A stretch of 64,000 nt of DNA from an uncultured Lachnospiraceae bacterium (lineage in GTDB: Bacteria > Bacillota > Clostridia > Lachnospirales > Lachnospiraceae), in NCBI GenBank assembly GCA_949840805.1, contig CATKXR010000016.1, positions 1 through 64,000 on the forward strand. Reading direction: 5' to 3'. Made by a program: the position numbers and the translations under genes. The notes under the pieces are model-generated. The model searched no databases. It was not told the origin of the DNA and was given only the letters and a program-made list of their open reading frames with translations. The first letter of the stretch is position 1. Each line of letters opens with the position of its first letter. Positions 8,326 through 15,784 of this stretch are shown one piece after another.

Positions 8326-8435
8326 CTCAAGAGGGTAAGGAGACAGGAAAGGCAGCTTCAGAGCCATTGAAACTGCCAGGAGAAGCTTTCCTTTACCGTA
8401 AGCAGTCGAGAAAATCTAACAGGAGGTAGACATTC

Positions 8436-8930
8436 ATGGCAAAAGTTGAGTTGAAACAGCCGATCGTAGCTGAGATTTCCGAACTGCTGGACGGAGCTGC
8501 ATCTGCTGTAGCGGTTGATTACCGTGGACTTACCGTTGCGCAGGATACAGAGCTTCGTAAGCAGTTAAGAGAAGCGGGTGTTACCTATAAGGTATATAAG
8601 AACACCCTGATCCGGCGTGCTGCGGAGGGGACTGATTTTGCTGCTTTGGATCCCCATCTGGAGGGGCCGACGGCTATTGCCGTATCAAAGAATGATGCTA
8701 CGGCTCCGGCCCGGATTCTGGCTGAGTTTGCAAAGAAGGCAGACAAGCTGGAAATTAAGGCCGGTATCGTGGAAGGCACATACTATGATGCGAAAGGCAT
8801 GCAGGCGATTTCCAGCATTCCTTCCAGGGAAGTTTTGCTGGGCAGACTGTTTGGCAGCATGAAATCCCCGATTTCGAATCTTGCCCGTGTTCTTAACCAG
8901 ATTGCCGAGAAGCAGGAAGAGACCGCATAG
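8436..8930 (+). CDS. rplJ: 50S ribosomal protein L10
   Basis: L10 (164 aa) anchors L7/L12 dimers to the ribosome stalk and, with them, binds the leader RNA upstream. Recognised by VAVDYRGLTVAQDTELRKQL, YKVYKNTLIRRA and the C-terminal helix LARVLNQIAEKQEE that binds L12. Start ATG 8436 follows AGGAGGT. Length is normal. The first cistron of rplJL, about 90 bases before rplL. Confidence 0.98.
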   Translation: MAKVELKQPIVAEISELLDGAASAVAVDYRGLTVAQDTELRKQLREAGVTYKVYKNTLIRRAAEGTDFAALDPHLEGPTAIAVSKNDATAPARILAEFAKKADKLEIKAGIVEGTYYDAKGMQAISSIPSREVLLGRLFGSMKSPISNLARVLNQIAEKQEETA

Positions 8931-9020
8931 TCGTGTGGCAATATTCCGGGACTTACGGATTATAACGGGTATAAGAATGATGATTATTACGAAAATAAAA
9001 TCTAAATGGAGGAATTAAAA

Positions 9021-9395
9021 ATGGCAAAGCTGACTACTGCTGAGTTTATTGAAGCGATCAAAGAGTTATCCGTATTGGAGCTGAACGAGCTGGTAAAGGC
9101 TTGTGAGGAAGAGTTTGGCGTATCTGCAGCCGCAGGCGTTGTTATGGCAGGCCCGGCAGGCCCGACAGAGGCTGTTGAGGAGAAGACCGAGTTTGACGTT
9201 GAGCTGACCGAGGTTGGCCCGAATAAAGTTAAGGTCATTAAGGTTGTCCGTGAAGCTACCGGCCTGGGCCTGAAAGAGGCGAAGGAAGTGGTTGACGGCG
9301 CACCGAAGGTTGTGAAGGAAGCTGCATCTAAGGAAGAGGCTGAAGAGCTGAAGAGCAAGCTGGAGGCTGAGGGCGCAAAAGTTACCTTAAAGTAA
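9021..9395 (+). CDS. rplL: 50S ribosomal protein L7/L12
   Basis: L7/L12 (124 aa) forms the flexible stalk that activates translational GTPases. The N-terminal dimerisation helix ([20 protein letters not shown]), an Ala/Gly-rich hinge (about 38-56), and the C-terminal domain with [18 protein letters not shown] are intact. ATG 9021 is chosen because GGAGGAA (9008-9013) overlaps the upstream ATG at 9006. A strong terminator follows. The expected neighbour rpoB is absent. Confidence 0.98.
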   Translation: MAKLTTAEFIEAIKELSVLELNELVKACEEEFGVSAAAGVVMAGPAGPTEAVEEKTEFDVELTEVGPNKVKVIKVVREATGLGLKEAKEVVDGAPKVVKEAASKEEAEELKSKLEAEGAKVTLK

Positions 9396-9429
9396 ATTTT
9401 TCTAATTAAATGGATGACGGAATCGGACA

Positions 9430-9472
9430 AAGCTTTCGGGACCTGTATTCTATGGGTTCCGGAAGCTTTTTT
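9430..9472 (+). terminator. Terminator of rplJ-rplL
   Basis: AAGCTTTCGGGACC (9430-9443) pairs with GGTTCCGGAAGCTT (9455-9468) over about 14 bases, followed by TTTT. It ends the ribosomal operon before the cold-shock gene. Confidence 0.88.
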
Positions 9473-9729
9473 ACAAAATTACCCAAAAAACGTTAACTAC
9501 ATAAAATATGAAATACTTACGGCAAAGTTGTCTTTGGATTAACAGATTTTATGAACGAAATGATTTTTTAGGCAGCATAGACGGAAGTGGAAAGTTGGGG
9601 AAAATCGGCTTTAAAACATGATTTTTTGCCTATTTATTGTGATGCTTTTAATCTTAAAATATCCAATGGGGCAGAGAAAGAAATTTACAAAAAAATTATA
9701 ATAATTACTCGAAAATTGACCTAAACCTC
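9473..9729. other. Intergenic, nothing recognised
   Basis: About 260 AT-rich bases between the rplL terminator and the cold-shock promoter. I see no open frame with a ribosome-binding site and no RNA motif that I recognise. Confidence 0.45.
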
Positions 9730-9758
9730 TTGACAGGGGTTGAAAAAGGTGCTAAGCT
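9730..9758 (+). promoter_or_regulatory. Promoter of the cold-shock gene
   Basis: TTGACA at 9730-9735 and TAAGCT at 9753-9758, spaced 17 bases, with a TGC extension before the -10. The weak -10 is compensated by the perfect -35 and TGn. It predicts a leader of about 125 bases, long as in other cold-shock mRNAs. Confidence 0.6.
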
Positions 9759-9787
9759 TTAATTGTATTTTCACATGGGCTTTTGAT

Positions 9788-9841
9788 TCACATATTTGTG
9801 TAAATCACGAAGTTCACTTCGTGATTTACACAAATATGTGA
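9788..9841 (+). repeat. Perfect 25-bp inverted repeat in the cold-shock mRNA leader
   Basis: Bases 9788-9812 and 9817-9841 are exact reverse complements, separated by TTCA. The hairpin would have 25 uninterrupted pairs and is followed by TTTTTATGTTT. It lies between the promoter (9730) and the start codon (9890). It could be an attenuator/terminator, an RNA temperature switch or an mRNA stability element; the sequence alone does not decide. Confidence 0.9.
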
Positions 9842-9889
9842 TTTTTATGTTTCTGTGAAGATGCAATAAAATGGTAGGAGGTACCTATT

Positions 9890-10099
9890 ATGAATAACGG
9901 TACAGTAAAGTGGTTCAACGCAACTAAGGGTTACGGCTTTATCACCAACGATGCTACCGGCGAGGAAGTATTCGTACATTTCTCAGGTATCGTGGCTGAC
10001 GGTTACAAGACTCTGGAGGATGGGCAAAAGGTAACTTTTGATACCACAGAGGGCAACCGTGGCGTACAGGCTGTAAATGTACATGTTGTTGCAGCATAA
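9890..10099 (+). CDS. Cold-shock domain protein (CspA family)
   Basis: A 69-aa single cold-shock domain protein that binds single-stranded RNA/DNA and acts as an RNA chaperone. Both nucleic-acid motifs are present: KGYGFI (RNP1) near residue 13 and VFVHF (RNP2) near residue 28. The protein starts [25 protein letters not shown] precedes ATG 9890. It is monocistronic between its own promoter and a strong terminator. The long leader with a 25-bp hairpin suggests post-transcriptional control. Confidence 0.95.
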   Translation: MNNGTVKWFNATKGYGFITNDATGEEVFVHFSGIVADGYKTLEDGQKVTFDTTEGNRGVQAVNVHVVAA

Positions 10100-10119
10100 A
10101 GCAGCAGAACCAAAAAAGG

Positions 10120-10173
10120 AAGAGCGGATGGGAAGACTGGAGAAGGAGCTTCGGTCTTCCCATCCGCTCTTTT
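10120..10173 (+). terminator. Terminator of the cold-shock gene
   Basis: AAGAGCGGATGGGAAGAC (10120-10137) pairs perfectly over 18 bases with its complement at 10154-10171, followed by T residues. Very strong intrinsic terminator. Confidence 0.93.
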
Positions 10174-10242
10174 ATGTCGTGCCGGAGAGTAGGGCCAATA
10201 AAGCGTATCTGTCTGAACAGCCCGGGCTGTTTTAATGTAATA

Positions 10243-10256
10243 TGTAAACGCTTACA
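10243..10256. promoter_or_regulatory. LacI-family/cre-type operator 1 upstream of uxaB
   Basis: The 14-mer TGTAAACGCTTACA fits the CcpA cre consensus and is also the shape of other LacI-family sites. It lies 17 bases upstream of the -35. A related site lies downstream of the promoter at 10341. Confidence 0.7.
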
Positions 10257-10273
10257 AAAAATTATAAAATCTA

Positions 10274-10302
10274 TTGCATTTCATCCTTAAATGGTGTATG
10301 AT
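10274..10302 (+). promoter_or_regulatory. Promoter of uxaB
   Basis: TTGCAT at 10274-10279 and TATGAT at 10297-10302 with 17-base spacing, flanked on both sides by 14-bp palindromes. Good match with expected context. Confidence 0.72.
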
Positions 10303-10340
10303 AGACAAAGAAACCAATGTGTATGTTGTTAAGAGAAAAA

Positions 10341-10354
10341 TGTAAGCACTTACA
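10341..10354. promoter_or_regulatory. LacI-family operator 2 downstream of the uxaB promoter
   Basis: TGTAAGCACTTACA, a 14-base near-palindrome matching operator 1 except at the centre. It is about 30 bases past the predicted start point, where a bound repressor would block RNA polymerase. Centre-to-centre distance to operator 1 is 98 bases, which would allow looping. Confidence 0.65.
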
Positions 10355-10414
10355 ATAATGCGGGAATTTGGAACGGCGTACACAATGGAAATATAAAGAC
10401 GGAGGTTACAGGTG

Positions 10415-11755
10415 ATGAGCAACGTGAAAGAGACAGTAATTCAATTTGGGGAAGGCGGTTTCCTGCGTGGCTTTGTGGATTATTTTTTCCAGAAGATGAG
10501 GGACCAAAAGCTGTTTGACGGTTCGGTGGTAGTGGTGCAGCCGATCGAACGTGGCATGTGTGAGATGCTGGAGAAGCAGAATTGCGAGTACAACCTGTTT
10601 TTGAGAGGGATTGACGGCGGGCAGGTTGTGGATGAGCACACCCATATCAGTGTGATTTCCAGATGTGTGAATCCTTATTCGGACAATGAAGGCTATATGG
10701 CATTGGCAGAGAATCCTGATTTCCGTTTTATTGTATCAAACACTACGGAAGCCGGTATTGCATTTGCCGCAGATAATAAGCTGGAGGACAAGCCGGCAAA
10801 GACCTTCCCCGGAAAACTGACGCAGTTATTATATAAAAGATATCAGCTTGGCCTTAAGGGCTTTATCATCCTTTCCTGCGAGCTGATTGACCACAATGGT
10901 GAAGAGCTGGAGAAGTGCTGCCTTCAGTATGCGGATCTGTGGAATCTGGGAGATGATTTTAAAGCATGGCTGAAAAATGACAATGATTTCTGTTCTACCT
11001 TGGTGGACCGGATCGTGACCGGTTTCCCGCGGGATGAACATGAAGCATTGTGTAAGCGGATCGGAGAGCAGGATAATATGATGGATACCGCAGAAATCTT
11101 TCATCTGTGGGTGATCCAGGGGCATCATGAAGAGGAGCTTCCGTTACAGAAAGCCGGTTTTAATGTGGTCTGGACTGATAATGTGGATCCTTACAAGAAG
11201 CGCAAGGTGAGAATTTTAAATGGCGCTCATACCTCCATGGTGCTGGGAGCGCATCTGTACGGACTTGAGACGGTAGGCGAGTGCCTGAAGGATGAAAAGG
11301 TGTCTGGTCTGCTGAAAAAATGTATATTTGACGAAATTATTCCCACCATCGGGGATACGGAGGATAACAGGAAGTTTGGCGAGGCTGTGCTGGAGCGGTT
11401 CTCCAATCCTTTTATTAAGCATTTGCTGCTGTCTATTGCACTGAATTCTGTTTCCAAGTTTAAGGCCAGGGTGCTGCCTACGATTTTGGAACACAAGGAA
11501 CAGTTTGGCACATATCCTCAGGGCCTGACGTTCTCTTTGGCAGCTTTGATCGCATTTTATCATACAGATGCTGCCAATGACGGAGAGGATATCATGAAGT
11601 TTATGAAAGATGCCGATGTAGCGGATGTTTTGAAGAAGGAAGAGTATTGGGGCCAGGATTTAAGCGATATGCTGCCGGATGTGCAGAAGTGGTATGATAA
11701 GATCCAGGCGGATGGCATGGCAAAGGCATATGATGAGGTGCTTGCAGCAAAGTAA
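10415..11755 (+). CDS. uxaB: Tagaturonate reductase (mannitol dehydrogenase family)
   Basis: A 446-aa member of the long-chain mannitol dehydrogenase family, best matching tagaturonate reductase, which interconverts D-tagaturonate and D-altronate in galacturonate breakdown. The Rossmann start is VIQFGEGGFLRGFVDYFF; SNTTEAGI and the catalytic-domain segments VRILNGAHTSMVLGAHLYG are typical. A fructuronate reductase role is the main alternative. ATG 10415 follows GGAGG by 9 bases; a GTG three bases earlier is possible. It stands alone: uxaA and uxaC are not adjacent. Two LacI-type operators around the promoter imply sugar-responsive control. Confidence 0.85.
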   Translation: MSNVKETVIQFGEGGFLRGFVDYFFQKMRDQKLFDGSVVVVQPIERGMCEMLEKQNCEYNLFLRGIDGGQVVDEHTHISVISRCVNPYSDNEGYMALAENPDFRFIVSNTTEAGIAFAADNKLEDKPAKTFPGKLTQLLYKRYQLGLKGFIILSCELIDHNGEELEKCCLQYADLWNLGDDFKAWLKNDNDFCSTLVDRIVTGFPRDEHEALCKRIGEQDNMMDTAEIFHLWVIQGHHEEELPLQKAGFNVVWTDNVDPYKKRKVRILNGAHTSMVLGAHLYGLETVGECLKDEKVSGLLKKCIFDEIIPTIGDTEDNRKFGEAVLERFSNPFIKHLLLSIALNSVSKFKARVLPTILEHKEQFGTYPQGLTFSLAALIAFYHTDAANDGEDIMKFMKDADVADVLKKEEYWGQDLSDMLPDVQKWYDKIQADGMAKAYDEVLAAK

Positions 11756-11784
11756 GATTCAGATCGCTGCATTGTATGTGGAAG

Positions 11785-11813
11785 GGATCTCCTTAAAGCG
11801 AGGAGATCCTTTT
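11785..11813 (+). terminator. Terminator of uxaB
   Basis: GGATCTCCT (11785-11793) and AGGAGATCC (11801-11809) form a 9-bp stem followed by TTTT. Confidence 0.88.
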
Positions 11814-11924
11814 CGCAATATTTTTTGACGTTTAATTAAAATCGTAAAACCGGAAAAATCCTAAAACCGATAGCCGTCTCATATATTGATAATAAGAAAT
11901 ACAATATGGTCAGGAAAAGCCGAT

Positions 11925-12701
11925 ATGAAGAAAAGCAGGTGGAGCATAAAAAGCCGCGCCGCGCTTTTGGCGGTTGTTTTGGTTCTGGACGGAGCGATGC
12001 TGGGGACAACAGCAGGAATCTGGAATTGTGGAGAAGGAAACAAAAGATGGGAGAGAAGCTGCCGGGCAGTACATGAGGCAGCAGGAAAAGCCTTTGGCTC
12101 CAATGGGATTCGGGATGGATTATTGAAAACGGACAGGAACAAAGAGCAGAAAGTGGTGGCGTTGACCTTTGATGACGGGCCGCATGCAGTTTATACAAAA
12201 GAGTTGCTGGACGGACTGAAAAAACGCGGGGTAAAGGCTACTTTCTTTTTGATGGGGCAGAGTATAGAAGGAAATGAGGAGCTGGTCAGCCGGATGCAGC
12301 AGGAAGGGCACCTGATCGGAAATCACAGCTACCGTCATATCCAGTTGACGAAAGCCGGGGAGGATGCGGTTTGCAATGCGGTGGAAGAGACAGAATCAAT
12401 TATTGAGAAGATTACCGGTGCAAGGCCTCAATACCTGCGTCCGCCTTATGGGGACTGGAATGAAAATCTGGAGTGCCGGCTGGAACTGACTACCGTATTC
12501 TGGTCTGTGGATTCCCTGGATTGGAAACTTCAGGATGCAGGAAAGATCGTGGAAAATGTGGAAAAAAAAGTCAGAAGCGGGGATATTATTCTGATGCATG
12601 ATATTTTCTCGCCCTCTGTAGAAGCGGCTTTAAGGCTGGTAGATCAGTTAAGTAAAGAGGGATATCAGTTTGTGACGGTGGAGGAGCTGCTGGTTGATTA
12701 G
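11925..12701 (+). CDS. Polysaccharide deacetylase family protein (NodB domain)
   Basis: A 258-aa carbohydrate esterase family 4 enzyme, expected to remove N- or O-acetyl groups from peptidoglycan or another surface polymer. A hydrophobic N-terminal segment (about residues 10-30) anchors or exports it. The NodB motifs are complete: TFDDGPH (catalytic Asp and metal Asp), HSYRH (metal His pair), RPPYGD, and the late LMHD. ATG 11925 follows CAGGAAAAG; a TTG at 11886 lacks this. It is related to PdaA/PdaB-type deacetylases, but the exact substrate is not clear. The rarA promoter begins only 6 bases after its stop. Confidence 0.88.
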   Translation: MKKSRWSIKSRAALLAVVLVLDGAMLGTTAGIWNCGEGNKRWERSCRAVHEAAGKAFGSNGIRDGLLKTDRNKEQKVVALTFDDGPHAVYTKELLDGLKKRGVKATFFLMGQSIEGNEELVSRMQQEGHLIGNHSYRHIQLTKAGEDAVCNAVEETESIIEKITGARPQYLRPPYGDWNENLECRLELTTVFWSVDSLDWKLQDAGKIVENVEKKVRSGDIILMHDIFSPSVEAALRLVDQLSKEGYQFVTVEELLVD

Positions 12702-12707
12702 GTGAAG

Positions 12708-12736
12708 TTGACAATTTTTCGTTCGGAAGCTATACT
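12708..12736 (+). promoter_or_regulatory. Promoter of rarA
   Basis: A consensus promoter: TTGACA at 12708-12713 and TATACT at 12731-12736, 17 bases apart. Because transcription would start near 12743, the upstream in-frame GTG at 12702 cannot be the rarA start on this transcript, which supports ATG 12780. Confidence 0.85.
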
Positions 12737-12779
12737 GGATGGAGTATTCGTGTTCTGGAAGGGGAAGGTGATATATTCC

Positions 12780-14114
12780 ATGGATTTATTTGATTATATG
12801 AGAAGCGCTACCCAGGAGAAGGAATCGCCTCTGGCGTCCCGGATGAGGCCGAAAACCCTGGATCAGGTAGTGGGGCAGAAACACATTATCGGTAAGGACA
12901 AGCTGTTGTACCGGGCAATTAAGGCAGACCAGCTCGGTTCGATTATTTTTTACGGGCCGCCCGGAACGGGAAAGACTACTCTCGCCAAGGTGATTGCCAA
13001 TACTACCAGTGCGGATTTCCGTCAGATTAACGCTACCGTAGCGGGAAAAAAGGATATGGAGGAGGTAGTAAAGGCGGCAAAAGATTCTCTGGGGATGTAT
13101 GGAAAGAGGACCATTTTGTTTGTGGATGAGATCCATCGTTTTAATAAAAGCCAGCAGGATTATCTTCTTCCCTATGTGGAAGACGGAACTTTGATTTTGA
13201 TCGGAGCTACTACAGAGAATCCCTATTTTGAAGTCAATGGGGCGCTTTTGTCCCGTTCTCGTATTTTTGAGTTAAAATCTTTAGAGAAGGATGAGGTAAA
13301 GGAGCTGGTATACCGGGCGATTTCCGATGAAGAGAACGGGCTGGGGGGATATAACGCCGTTATTGAAAAAGATGCGGCGGAATTTTTGGCAGACGTGTCG
13401 GGAGGCGACGCCCGAGCCGCTCTCAATGCGGTAGAGCTGGGGGTTCTGACTACCGAGAGAAGCCCGGAGGACGGTAAGATTCATATAACTCTGGATGTGG
13501 CACAGGAATGCATCCAGAAACGTGCCATCCGTTATGACAAAAGCGGTGATAATCATTATGATACGATTTCCGCGTTTATTAAAAGCATGAGAGGATCGGA
13601 TCCGGATGCGGCGGTTTATTATTTGGCACGGATGTTGTATGCGGGAGAGGATATTAAATTTATTGCCCGCCGAATCATGATATGCGCCTCGGAGGATGTG
13701 GGAAACGCGGATCCCCAGGCGCTGGCAGTGGCGGTAAGCGCGGCACAGGCGGTGGAGCGCATCGGGATGCCGGAGGCGCAGATCATTTTAGCCCAGGCAG
13801 TATCCTATGTGGCTACAGCCCCGAAAAGCAACTCTGCGGTGTGTGCCATCGGCGCTGCCATGGATGCGGTGAAAAATCAAAAAGCCATGCCGGTGCCGCC
13901 CCATCTGCAGGATTCCCATTATAGGGGATCAACAGATTTAGGGCGTGGTATTGGATATAAATATGCCCATGATTATCCCAATCATTATGTAGAACAGCAG
14001 TATCTTCCGGACGGAATGGAAGGGCAGATATTTTATCGCCCTTCAGACAACGGATATGAGCGAAAAATCAAAGAGCATATGGAATTTTTGAAAAAACCTC
14101 GGGATAATGGGTAA
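12780..14114 (+). CDS. rarA: Replication-associated recombination protein A (AAA+ ATPase)
   Basis: RarA/MgsA (444 aa), a clamp-loader-like AAA+ ATPase acting at stalled replication forks. The N-terminus (RMRPKTLDQVVGQKHI), Walker A GPPGTGKTT, Walker B LFVDEIHRFNKSQQD, sensor 1 GATTENPYFEVN and the arginine-finger region SRSRIFEL are present. The C-terminal tetramerisation domain (YRGSTDLGRGIGYKYAHDYP) follows. The start at ATG 12780 is set by the promoter at 12708 and by GGGGAAGGTG upstream. Monocistronic; rho follows about 190 bases on. Confidence 0.95.
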   Translation: MDLFDYMRSATQEKESPLASRMRPKTLDQVVGQKHIIGKDKLLYRAIKADQLGSIIFYGPPGTGKTTLAKVIANTTSADFRQINATVAGKKDMEEVVKAAKDSLGMYGKRTILFVDEIHRFNKSQQDYLLPYVEDGTLILIGATTENPYFEVNGALLSRSRIFELKSLEKDEVKELVYRAISDEENGLGGYNAVIEKDAAEFLADVSGGDARAALNAVELGVLTTERSPEDGKIHITLDVAQECIQKRAIRYDKSGDNHYDTISAFIKSMRGSDPDAAVYYLARMLYAGEDIKFIARRIMICASEDVGNADPQALAVAVSAAQAVERIGMPEAQIILAQAVSYVATAPKSNSAVCAIGAAMDAVKNQKAMPVPPHLQDSHYRGSTDLGRGIGYKYAHDYPNHYVEQQYLPDGMEGQIFYRPSDNGYERKIKEHMEFLKKPRDNG

Positions 14115-14145
14115 AAAACCGCTTCCTTTTTTTGTAAAACCGTTA

Positions 14146-14191
14146 TATAATAATTTTATATGGGACAGGGGAGCTTTTTAGTCTGCTCCCC
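14146..14191 (+). promoter_or_regulatory. rho leader: -10 element and GC hairpin
   Basis: A perfect TATAAT at 14146-14151 marks a likely rho promoter, though the -35 (about 14123) is poor. Just downstream GGGGAGC (14168-14174) and GCTCCCC (14185-14191) can form a hairpin without a following T-run. Rho often autoregulates through its leader, so this stem may matter; that is inference. Confidence 0.45.
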
Positions 14192-14302
14192 CCGTAATCT
14201 GTCATCAGGATTTTCTGGAGTCATTTATTACCCCAAGCAATGATTAATTAAATGAAGAAAACCAATTTAAAATCGTCTAAGTTTAGAAATGGAGAGTATT
14301 GT

Positions 14303-15718
14303 ATGAGAGAAAAATTACAGACGTTACCGCTTGCGGAGCTGAAAGAGCTGGCAAAGGCCCAGGGCATAAAAGGGGGAAGCACCATGCGGAAAGCAGAGCT
14401 GATCGACGCGCTGTGTATGGCTGCAGAACAGGAAGAGATCATCAAGACCGCAGTTGCGCCGCCGTCGCCAAAGCCGCAGGCAGAGATCAAAAATGACGAC
14501 CGTAATAACAGCGGAATCAAACCGCAGCGGGTGACGAAGGACAACCGTCAGCCGGATGCCCTGACAGCGCAGGAGATCGCAGAATTGGACAGCGGCATTG
14601 GTGCAAATGGTATTTTGGAGGTAATGCCAGACGGATTCGGGTTTATTCGATGTGAGAACTTCCTTCCGGGTGAAAATGATGTGTATGTGGCTCCGTCCCA
14701 GATCCGCCGTTTTAATCTGAAGACCGGCGATATTATTGTAGGAAACCGGCGGGTGAAGACTGCGGCTGAAAAGTTTGCAGCACTCTTGTACATCAAAAAT
14801 GTCAACGGATATCCTATCAGTGTAATTGAGAGAAGACCTAGTTTTGAAAATCTGACTCCTGTTTTTCCCGACCAACGTCTGCATATGGAAACCAGCAATA
14901 AGACTACCACGGCTATGCGTGTGCTGGATCTTTTGTCCCCCATTGGAAAGGGACAGCGAGGCATGATTGTTTCTCCGCCGAAAGCAGGCAAAACCACCTT
15001 ATTAAAGCAGGTAGCGCAGGCAATTACGACGAATCATCCAGACATGCATCTGATTATTCTGCTGATTGACGAGCGTCCTGAAGAGGTTACGGATATTAAG
15101 GAGTCTGTGGTGGGAGATAATGTGGAAGTGATTTATTCTACTTTTGACGAGCTGCCGGAGCGCCATAAAAGGGTGTCTGAGATGGTTATCGAGCGGGCAA
15201 AGCGTCTGGTGGAACATAAACGGGATGTGATTATTCTTCTGGACAGCATTACCCGTCTGGCTCGTGCCTATAATCTGGTGGTGCCGCCAAGCGGACGTAC
15301 CCTTTCAGGAGGCCTTGACCCGGCGGCGCTGCATATGCCAAAACGTTTCTTCGGCGCTGCCCGGAATATGAGAGAGGGCGGAAGCCTGACGATCTTAGCG
15401 ACTGCACTGGTAGATACAGGAAGCCGTATGGATGACGTGATCTATGAGGAATTTAAAGGCACCGGTAATATGGAATTGGTGTTAGACCGGAAGCTGTCCG
15501 AAAAGAGAATATTCCCGGCCATTGATATCTTGAAATCAGGTACACGGCGTGATGATCTGTTGTTGACCAGGGAAGAAGGAGAGGCTGTGGATATAATCAG
15601 AAAGGCCACCAATACATTAAAGCCGGAAGATGCGGTTGAGAAAATTCTGGATTTGTTCTCCAAGACCAGGAATAATCGGGAATTTGTGGAAAATGCAAAG
15701 AGAATCCGTTTTTATTGA
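14303..15718 (+). CDS. rho: Transcription termination factor Rho
   Basis: Rho (471 aa), the hexameric RNA-dependent ATPase that terminates transcription. An N-terminal SAP-like helical region ([15 protein letters not shown]) leads through a charged linker (about residues 45-95) to the cold-shock RNA-binding domain ([14 protein letters not shown]). The RecA-type core has Walker [25 protein letters not shown], Walker [17 protein letters not shown] and the C-terminal [13 protein letters not shown] and [12 protein letters not shown] 14303 follows GGAGAG by 6 bases; an ATG at 14252 has no ribosome-binding site. Confidence 0.96.
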   Translation: MREKLQTLPLAELKELAKAQGIKGGSTMRKAELIDALCMAAEQEEIIKTAVAPPSPKPQAEIKNDDRNNSGIKPQRVTKDNRQPDALTAQEIAELDSGIGANGILEVMPDGFGFIRCENFLPGENDVYVAPSQIRRFNLKTGDIIVGNRRVKTAAEKFAALLYIKNVNGYPISVIERRPSFENLTPVFPDQRLHMETSNKTTTAMRVLDLLSPIGKGQRGMIVSPPKAGKTTLLKQVAQAITTNHPDMHLIILLIDERPEEVTDIKESVVGDNVEVIYSTFDELPERHKRVSEMVIERAKRLVEHKRDVIILLDSITRLARAYNLVVPPSGRTLSGGLDPAALHMPKRFFGAARNMREGGSLTILATALVDTGSRMDDVIYEEFKGTGNMELVLDRKLSEKRIFPAIDILKSGTRRDDLLLTREEGEAVDIIRKATNTLKPEDAVEKILDLFSKTRNNREFVENAKRIRFY

Positions 15719-15730
15719 TACTCATCAGTC

Positions 15731-15748
15731 GGCCGGACGAATCCGGCC
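15731..15748. terminator. Possible hairpin between convergent rho and epimerase genes
   Basis: GGCCGGA (15731-15737) and TCCGGCC (15742-15748) form a 7-bp GC stem with a CGAA loop. There is no clear T-run on either side, so it is a weak terminator or a stability element. It lies between the rho stop and the 3' end of the minus-strand epimerase. Confidence 0.4.
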
Positions 15749-15784
15749 AACCTGGTCTATATTTCTTGCGGTTGGGAAAAATAT

